Origin: CAZBDU01 sp964490725
GTDB taxonomy: Bacteria > Spirochaetota > Spirochaetia > SZUA-6 > DRHE01
Length of the DNA stretch: 10,765 bases
Reading direction: 5' to 3'
Assembly (NCBI GenBank): GCA_964490725.1
Contig: CAZBDU010000137.1
Coordinates: 1-10,765, forward strand
Part shown: in pieces, positions 5,451-10,765 of the stretch
Numbering within the stretch: position 1 is the stretch's first letter
How the letters are laid out: each line of letters opens with the position of its first letter
Program-made: the position numbers and the translations under genes
The notes under the pieces: generated by a model
The model's input: the letters and a program-made list of their open reading frames with translations, nothing else
Told to the model about the DNA's origin: nothing
Databases searched by the model: none

Positions 5451-6836
5451 CTATCTCCCCGCCGGACCGGGGGGCTGCGCGCGCCGCTCTCCTCCCTGGG
5501 GAAGCTCCTCACGACCCAGAGGGAACATCTGCGTGCCGCGACGCGGCCCGATGGACACCAGCCGGAGCATCAGGCGGCGGTAGGTGATGGGCTCCACGGG
5601 GCGCTCCTCCTTGAGGACGAGGAGCCACGGGCAGGCCAGCACCAGCCGGGCCAGAGCGGACACGGCGAAGATGGCCAGGTAGGGCGAGCCCTCCAGGCGG
5701 AGGTGGCTCATGAGCCAGCCTCCCGCCACGCTGCCGGCGAGGATCGCCGTTCCCCGCAGGAAGGCCAGGTAGGAGGTGTAGCGAGTCACCCGCTCCCTGG
5801 CCATGGTGTCGTAGGCGAAGTTCAGCGCGGCGATGTCGAAGCCCGCCCAGGCCAGGCCGGCCAGCGCCTGAATGGCGCAGATCCACCAGAAGGAACGGGA
5901 GACCATCCAGGTGAAGGGTGTCAGAGCGATCAGCAGCGAGGCCACCGTCAGGATCTTGCGGTTCCCGTGGCGGTCTCCAAGGTCGCCCCACAGGCGCATG
6001 GTCACGAACTTGACCAGCACGGGAAGGGCCGTGGCGGCCATGAACTGCAGGTAGCTGAAGGAAAGCTGCCGCAGCATGTAGGGCACGAAGAAGGGACCGG
6101 CCAGAAAGATGCCGAAGTGGAAGATGACGGTGAACAGGACGAAGCGCCCGTAGTTGGTGCGGTGCATCCTCGCCACGAACTCCGGGAAGGGCTCGGCGCT
6201 GCGCCTGGGCTCCGAGTACTGCGGCTCGTACTTCAGAAACAGGCTCACCGTGGAGCCCAGGCTTCCCAGGAAGGCCAGTCCGAAGATCATGGCGAACCCC
6301 ACGAAGGGCCTGCCTGAAAACAGCTCCAGCAGCAGCCCCGCGCCCGCGATCGAGGTCAGCGCGATCAGGTTGGCCAGCCCGTTGCGCCGCGAGAAATACG
6401 CTCCTCGACGGGAAGGGTCCACCAGGTCCCCCATCCAGGAGGTCCAGACCGGAACGGGCAGCAGGTTCATGGAGAAGTACAGGGCGATCACCGCCAGGAG
6501 GATCCACACCCTGGGGGCGCCGGCGAAGTAGAGAAGGACCAGCGGTACGAACAGCACCGTCCGCAGCAGCCCCGCCAGCGCGCAGAGGGTTTTCCTGGAG
6601 CGCAGCAGATGCAGCAGGGGACGGTAGAACAGCTGAACCAGCGATCCCGTGAAGACCGGGATGCTGTACACGATCCCCGCCTGAAAGACGGTGGCCTTCA
6701 GGAAGAGGGCGAAAGCCTGGAAGTAGCTCTCCGCCGCTCCCAGCATCACCGAGAAGGAGGCCGCATCGGCGATGGACAGCTTCAGGCTGGAGCGCACCTT
6801 TCGATCCACCGCAGGATCGCTGTGCCGGGCGTGCAT
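5451..6836 (-). CDS. Major facilitator superfamily transporter
   Basis: This 461-residue inner-membrane protein has about 12 hydrophobic segments in two halves, split by a polar loop at about 203-228, the MFS layout. GDLGDRHGNRK (284-294) is a clear MFS motif A, lying between helices 8 and 9. The matching loop in the N-terminal half lacks it. WMGDLVDPSRRGAYFSRRN (134-152) is a second conserved-looking cytoplasmic loop, and SIADAASFSVMLGAAESYFQ (21-40) forms helix 1. The last 45 or so residues are polar, arginine- and proline-rich, probably a disordered cytoplasmic tail. The substrate cannot be told from sequence. The gene is last in its operon, 11 bases after the helicase. Its ribosome binding site GAAGGGG overlaps the helicase stop codon and lies 6 bases before the ATG. 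Confidence 0.9.
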   Translation of the reverse strand: MHARHSDPAVDRKVRSSLKLSIADAASFSVMLGAAESYFQAFALFLKATVFQAGIVYSIPVFTGSLVQLFYRPLLHLLRSRKTLCALAGLLRTVLFVPLVLLYFAGAPRVWILLAVIALYFSMNLLPVPVWTSWMGDLVDPSRRGAYFSRRNGLANLIALTSIAGAGLLLELFSGRPFVGFAMIFGLAFLGSLGSTVSLFLKYEPQYSEPRRSAEPFPEFVARMHRTNYGRFVLFTVIFHFGIFLAGPFFVPYMLRQLSFSYLQFMAATALPVLVKFVTMRLWGDLGDRHGNRKILTVASLLIALTPFTWMVSRSFWWICAIQALAGLAWAGFDIAALNFAYDTMARERVTRYTSYLAFLRGTAILAGSVAGGWLMSHLRLEGSPYLAIFAVSALARLVLACPWLLVLKEERPVEPITYRRLMLRLVSIGPRRGTQMFPLGREELPQGGERRAQPPGPAGR

Positions 6837-6847
6837 GGCCTACCCCT

Positions 6848-8965
6848 TCAGGGCTCGCGGCTGATCCGCTCCAGCCTGCTGTAGCGCAGCGGAAAGCGGG
6901 CCACCCGCCCGGTGTCGAAGCGCACCACCGCCATGGGCTGGCCGGCGGCCATCCACCTCTTCACCACCACGCCGGCGCCGTAGTCGTCATGATACACCCC
7001 GCAGCCCAGAGGGTAGGAGTCCACCTCCTGCGGGGCGGCCCCCCCGTAGATCTGCACCGCCTCCCGAGGTATCTCCTTCAGGAACAGGGAGGGCTCGCTT
7101 GCCTGGAAGGTCCCGAACACCCGCCTGCGCCGGCAGGAGGTCAGGTAGAGGCTCTCCCGCGCCCGGGTGACCGCCACGTAGAACAGCCGCCGCTCCTCCT
7201 CCAGATCCTCTCCGGCCGCCGCCAGCCTGCCCGGCGTGGCCGCGTAGTGCGGAAAGATGCCGTCCTCCAGCCCGGTGAGGATCACCCGGTCGAACTCCAG
7301 CCCCTTGGTGTTGTGGACGGTGATCAGCGTCACCGCACCGCCGCTCCGATAGGGGTTCTCGTCGGTGGCGTTCAGCACCTGGCTTTCCAGGTAGAGGCTG
7401 AGGCCCTCGCGGTTGCCGCTGTGGCGGGCCGTGGCGTTGACCAGCTCCTCCAGGTTGGCCGCCCGGTCGCTGCCCTCCGCCTCATCCCGCTCCCGGTAGT
7501 GCTCCAGCAGGCCGGAGGAGTGAAGGAGACGCTGGACCACCCTCGACAGGGTCTCCTCCCCCACCTCCACGGCCCGGACCAGCTCGTCCATGACCGCCAG
7601 GAGCTCGCCCAATCCCCTGGCAGTCCTGCCGCCCAGCTGCCCCGCGGCCGCGCGCGAGGCTTCCAACAGCTCCAGGCCCCGCTCGACGGCCAGCGCCTCG
7701 ATGCGCTCCAGGCTGCGGGCGCCGATGCCCCGGCGGGGCTTGGTGGCCGCCCGGCGGAAGGCCATCCGGTCGTGCGGGTTGAGCAGCAGCGTCAGATAGG
7801 CCAGGGCGTCCCTCACCTCCTCACGATCGTAGAAGCGGGCCGTCCCCACGACGCGGAAGGGGATCCCCAGCTCCGTGAAGAGCGTCTCGAAGGCCCGGCT
7901 CTGGAAGTTCATCCTGTAGAGGATGGCCGAGGCGCCGTAGACGCCGTCCCGCAGAATGTCCGCGCAGAAGCGGGCCTCCTGGTCCTGCTCCTGCAGCAGC
8001 GCCAGCACCACCGGCGGCCCCTCGGGATTGTCGGTCCACAGGTTCTTGCCCAGGCGGTTGTGGTTGTGGGCCACCACGTGGGAGGCCACCCGCAGGATGT
8101 TGCAGGTGGAGCGGTAGTTCTGCTCCAGGCGGATGATCTGAGTCTCCGGGAAACGGTCCGCAAAGGTGAGGATGTTGCCCACCTCGGCGCCGCGGAACGC
8201 GTAGATGGACTGGTCCTCGTCCCCCACCACGCACAGGTAGCCTTCGGGCTGGTACAGCTCCTCAAGGAGCCGGAACTGGGCGGGGTTGGAGTCCTGGTAC
8301 TCGTCCACCAGGAGCACCCGGAACCGGTGGCGCACCGCCTCCCGCACCCCGGTGCTGCCCGCCAGCAGCCGCACCGCCTGCAGGATGAGGTCCCCGAAGT
8401 CCAGCGTCCCCGAGCGGCGCAGCGCCTCCTGGTAGTCGCGGTACAGCTCGGCGAAGGACAGCCCCGCCGGCAGCAGCGCCTCCGGGAGCGCCTCCAGGGG
8501 ATCATCGGCGGCGAGGCAGCGGTCCTTGGCCCTGGCCAGCGCGGCGGAGCAGCTCTTGAGCGAGCCCGCGGTCAGGCGCCTGCCGTACAGGTCGCGAAGC
8601 ACGCCCTGGGAGCCCTCCTCGTCGTAGATCGTGAAGTAGCGCGGCAGGCCGGCCTCCCGGTGGAAGCTCCGCAGCAGCCAGGCCCCGAAGGAGTGAAAGG
8701 TCCGGATGGTCACCGCCTCCGCGCGCGGGCAGAGCGCAGCCACCCGCTCGCGCATCTCCTCGGCGGCCTTGTTCGTGAAGGCCACGGCCAGGATCTCGCA
8801 AGGGTCCACCCCGCTGCTCTCCACCAGGTAGGCGATCTTGGTGGTGATCACCCGTGTCTTGCCGGACCCGGCGCCCGCCAGGATCAGCAGGGGAGGCCCG
8901 TAGTGCAGGACCGCCTCCCTCTGCCGGGGGTTGAGCGCCTCCAGGTAGCCCGGAGCCGCGCTCAC
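6848..8965 (-). CDS. UvrD/PcrA-type superfamily 1A DNA helicase
   Basis: This is a 3'-to-5' DNA helicase of the UvrD/Rep/PcrA group, acting in excision repair, mismatch repair and removal of replication-transcription conflicts. All motifs are present: Q motif LNPRQREAV (11-19), Walker A AGAGSGKT (30-37), Ia FTNKAAEEM (63-71), II DEYQD (221-225), III GDEDQSIYAFRG (248-259), IV QNYRS (282-286), V TVHNTKGLEF (549-558), and VI with YVAVTRA (596-602). The end of the protein, GCGVYHDDYGAGVVV to FPLRYSRLERI (654-701), looks like the PcrA/UvrD C-terminal Tudor-like domain that contacts RNA polymerase. At 705 residues it is near the usual length. The start is GTG 8965, four bases overlapping the rimO stop as GTGA, with a weak GGAA upstream. 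pcrA or uvrD would both be fair names. Confidence 0.95.
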   Translation of the reverse strand: MSAAPGYLEALNPRQREAVLHYGPPLLILAGAGSGKTRVITTKIAYLVESSGVDPCEILAVAFTNKAAEEMRERVAALCPRAEAVTIRTFHSFGAWLLRSFHREAGLPRYFTIYDEEGSQGVLRDLYGRRLTAGSLKSCSAALARAKDRCLAADDPLEALPEALLPAGLSFAELYRDYQEALRRSGTLDFGDLILQAVRLLAGSTGVREAVRHRFRVLLVDEYQDSNPAQFRLLEELYQPEGYLCVVGDEDQSIYAFRGAEVGNILTFADRFPETQIIRLEQNYRSTCNILRVASHVVAHNHNRLGKNLWTDNPEGPPVVLALLQEQDQEARFCADILRDGVYGASAILYRMNFQSRAFETLFTELGIPFRVVGTARFYDREEVRDALAYLTLLLNPHDRMAFRRAATKPRRGIGARSLERIEALAVERGLELLEASRAAAGQLGGRTARGLGELLAVMDELVRAVEVGEETLSRVVQRLLHSSGLLEHYRERDEAEGSDRAANLEELVNATARHSGNREGLSLYLESQVLNATDENPYRSGGAVTLITVHNTKGLEFDRVILTGLEDGIFPHYAATPGRLAAAGEDLEEERRLFYVAVTRARESLYLTSCRRRRVFGTFQASEPSLFLKEIPREAVQIYGGAAPQEVDSYPLGCGVYHDDYGAGVVVKRWMAAGQPMAVVRFDTGRVARFPLRYSRLERISREP

Positions 8966-10284
8966 GAGGGTTCCGCGCCGCCGGCAAGCGCCACCGCTTC
9001 CAGGTCCACGCCGTTGCGCCGCAGGATGCGGGCCCGAACCGGGGCCCCGGCGGTGAGGTGGTTGCCTCGAACCACCGTCAGCCCGTCCACCTCCGGGGCC
9101 TGCAGGTAGGCCCGCCCCAGGGCCAGGGGCTCACCGTGGACTCTCTCCTCGATGAGCACCGGAAGCACCCGGCCCACGTGGCGCTCCAGGCGCGCCTCGG
9201 TGATGGGTATCTGTTCCCTCTGCAGGACATCCCGGCGGTCCCGGGCCCTTCGCGCCGGCACGCGCCCGGGAAGCCCGTAGGCGGGCGTGCCCTCCTCGCG
9301 GGACCAGGTGAACACCCCGGCCCAGTCCAGCCGGGCGGCCCGCTGAAAGTCCACCAGGGCGCGGAAATCCTCCTCCGTCTCCCCGGGGAAACCCACCAGG
9401 AAAGTGGAGCGAATCACCGCCTCAGGCAGCCGCGCGCGGAGGCGCTCCAGGAACGCCAGGTAGGAGCCCGCCTCGCCGCGACGGCCCATGCGCTCCAGCA
9501 CCGGACGGGAAGCGTGCTGAAAGGGAATGTCGAAGTAGGGCAGCAGGCGCCGGTCCGCGGCGAACAGCTCCAGGATGGGCTCCGGAAAGTGGTCCGGGTG
9601 CAGGTACAGCAGGCGGATCCAGAACCTCCCCGGGAGGCGCGTGAGCTCCTCCAGCAGCCTGGCCAGCTCCGCGCGGCCGCGTTCCGAGCCGAAGGAGGCC
9701 AGGTCCTGCGCGATCAGGTTCATTTCCAGGATGCCGCGGTCCAGCAGGCCCCGCACCTCCTCCACCACCTCGGCCACGGTGCGGCTGGCCAGCTCGCCGC
9801 GGATCAGCGGAATCGCGCAGTAGCTGCAGTGATTGCTGCACCCCTCGGCGACCTTTACGTAGGCACTGCCGGGGTATGACAGCAGCCGCCGGGAGGAGGC
9901 TGCCGGACGCCTGCGCAAGGCGTGGCGGGCGGCGCCGTCCCGGGGGTGCAGGCGCGCAAGAACGCGCAGCATCGCCTCCGGCCGGCGATCCGCCACGAAC
10001 CCGTCCAGCTCGGTGAGCGACTCCGCCAGCTCCCTCCCGTGGCGCGCCACCAGGCAGCCGGTGGCCACCACGAGCTTGCCCGGATAGCGGCTCTTCAGCT
10101 CCAGGCTGACCTGGATGGACTCCTCCTTGGCGCTGGTGATGAAACCGCAGGTGTTGACCACGAGCAGCTCCGCCTCCTCCGGGCCGGCCACCCAGCGATG
10201 GCCGGCCTCCTCCAGGGCGGCGATGAGCTCCTCGGAGTCCACCTGATTCTTGGCGCACCCGAGACTCTCGATTGCGAATGTCAT
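8962..10284 (-). CDS. rimO: Ribosomal protein S12 methylthiotransferase RimO
   Basis: RimO is a radical-SAM enzyme with two iron-sulfur clusters. It adds a methylthio group to the conserved aspartate of ribosomal protein S12. The 440-residue protein has the standard three domains. The N-terminal UPF0004 domain binds one cluster through Cys10 (SLGCAKNQVDSE), Cys46 (NTCGF) and Cys77 (TGCL). The radical-SAM domain has CSNHCSYC with Cys149, Cys153 and Cys156. A C-terminal TRAM domain spans about 370-435. The SLGC(A/P)KN and AIPLIRG motifs favour RimO over the tRNA enzymes MiaB and MtaB. ATG 10284 lies 13 bases after the RodZ-like gene, with a weak CGGAACGG ribosome binding site. The stop overlaps the helicase GTG by four bases, so the two are coupled. 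Confidence 0.95.
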   Translation of the reverse strand: MTFAIESLGCAKNQVDSEELIAALEEAGHRWVAGPEEAELLVVNTCGFITSAKEESIQVSLELKSRYPGKLVVATGCLVARHGRELAESLTELDGFVADRRPEAMLRVLARLHPRDGAARHALRRRPAASSRRLLSYPGSAYVKVAEGCSNHCSYCAIPLIRGELASRTVAEVVEEVRGLLDRGILEMNLIAQDLASFGSERGRAELARLLEELTRLPGRFWIRLLYLHPDHFPEPILELFAADRRLLPYFDIPFQHASRPVLERMGRRGEAGSYLAFLERLRARLPEAVIRSTFLVGFPGETEEDFRALVDFQRAARLDWAGVFTWSREEGTPAYGLPGRVPARRARDRRDVLQREQIPITEARLERHVGRVLPVLIEERVHGEPLALGRAYLQAPEVDGLTVVRGNHLTAGAPVRARILRRNGVDLEAVALAGGAEPS

Positions 10285-10297
10285 CCGTTCCGGCCGT

Positions 10298-10765
10298 TCA
10301 GGGAGTGGAGACCACTTCCAGGGCGTAGCTGCCGTCCTGTTCGCTCCAGCGGATCACCCGGGTGACCACCTCCCCGGGTTTGCCCGCGTCCACCTCCCGG
10401 CCGGCTACCATCAGGCGGAGAGCCCCGGCGTTGGAGATCCACAGGCGTACGTTGTTCTTCACGTCCAGGGAGAAGGTTTCCCCCTTGTGGAAAAACCGCT
10501 CGTCCCGGGTTTCTCCGTCCAGGAGGTACCGAAACAGGCAGAAGTCCCGAAAGGAGACGCTCACCCGGAAGGGCGAAGGGCTCTCCGCGGTGGCCACCGC
10601 GATCGGCCCGTTTCCCCCCGAGGAGACGGGCGCCGCCGCCGGCGCCGGGCTCACGGCCGCCGGGCCCTCCGGCTGAGCATCAGGGGTGGAGGCGGACGCC
10701 CGCGCGGGCTGGGTGCTCTGGGCCGCCGGGGCTTGCCGGGCGGTCGGGGCCTCCTGGGCGTTGCC
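10298..10765 (-). CDS. RodZ-like protein, C-terminal part (partial)
   Basis: Only the last 155 residues are in the window, and the frame is open to the right edge. About the first 65 visible residues are a low-complexity linker of Ala, Pro, Ser, Thr and Gln. The last 90 or so form a beta-rich domain resembling DUF4115 of RodZ: FRVSVSFRDFCLFRYLLDG, HKGETFSLD, then a hallmark-like ISNAGALRLMVAGREVD. RodZ proteins have a cytoplasmic helix-turn-helix domain that binds MreB, one membrane helix, and this layout outside the membrane. The N-terminal parts would lie beyond the window. A GTG at 10654 could serve as a start, but it lies inside the linker, so the longer open frame is preferred. It is first of the visible operon, 13 bases before rimO. 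The RodZ link rests on the C-terminal domain and linker only. Confidence 0.8.
   Translation of the reverse strand, partial: GNAQEAPTARQAPAAQSTQPARASASTPDAQPEGPAAVSPAPAAAPVSSGGNGPIAVATAESPSPFRVSVSFRDFCLFRYLLDGETRDERFFHKGETFSLDVKNNVRLWISNAGALRLMVAGREVDAGKPGEVVTRVIRWSEQDGSYALEVVSTP

Noticed and set aside
5330..5512. Longer start for the aminotransferase-like gene at 5512
   Set aside because: The added 61 residues are Arg/Pro/Gly-rich, cross a perfect TATAAT promoter and run into the transporter's coding end. ATG 5329 has a good ribosome binding site.
6989..9109. 706-codon open frame on the plus strand opposite the helicase
   Set aside because: The helicase on the other strand has every SF1A motif. 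The plus-strand translation is low-complexity and rich in Gln, Pro, His and Arg.
1..10765. CRISPR array, insertion sequence, prophage or defence genes
   Set aside because: No direct-repeat array, transposase, integrase or terminal inverted repeats were seen. Nearly all sequence is covered by recognised genes.

Overview
This is a GC-rich chromosomal window, densely packed with housekeeping genes. It has no mobile element, CRISPR array, rRNA gene or phage gene that I can see. The proteins look most like those of a high-GC spirochaete. This rests on family resemblance from memory: a trigger factor whose FKBP active site is rebuilt around a GTGYNLYKID segment, the tig-clpP-clpX order, and a BFN nuclease with a UVR tail. 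The phylum is an inference, about 0.65 sure.

Plus-strand half (1-4183). The window opens inside a tRNA-Gly(GCC), closed by a strong intrinsic terminator. Next comes the protein quality-control cluster tig, clpP, clpX. Trigger factor meets nascent chains at the ribosome, and ClpX unfolds substrates and feeds them into the ClpP barrel. clpP and clpX overlap by 23 bases. After clpX, a well-formed sigma-70-type promoter (TTGCCA, 17 bases, TATTAT) drives a bifunctional-nuclease-domain protein with a C-terminal UVR motif.

Minus-strand half (10765-4226). A tight operon enters from the right edge. It holds the C-terminal part of a RodZ-like protein, rimO (ribosomal protein S12 methylthiotransferase), a UvrD/PcrA-type helicase beginning with GTG, and a major facilitator transporter. 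Gaps are 13 bases, a 4-base overlap and 11 bases. A second minus-strand unit follows, with its own promoter (TGGAAA, 16 bases, TATAAT). It contains a shrunken class III aminotransferase-like protein with no lysine where the cofactor lysine should be, and a 98-residue protein with three membrane segments. This unit converges on the BFN-UVR gene with 42 bases between them.

Most of the window is conventional. The items most worth a second look are the aminotransferase-like/membrane-protein pair, the BFN-UVR protein beside clpPX, an inverted repeat just upstream of tig, and the hairpin at the predicted 5' end of the BFN-UVR transcript. No intergenic stretch exceeds about 175 bases.
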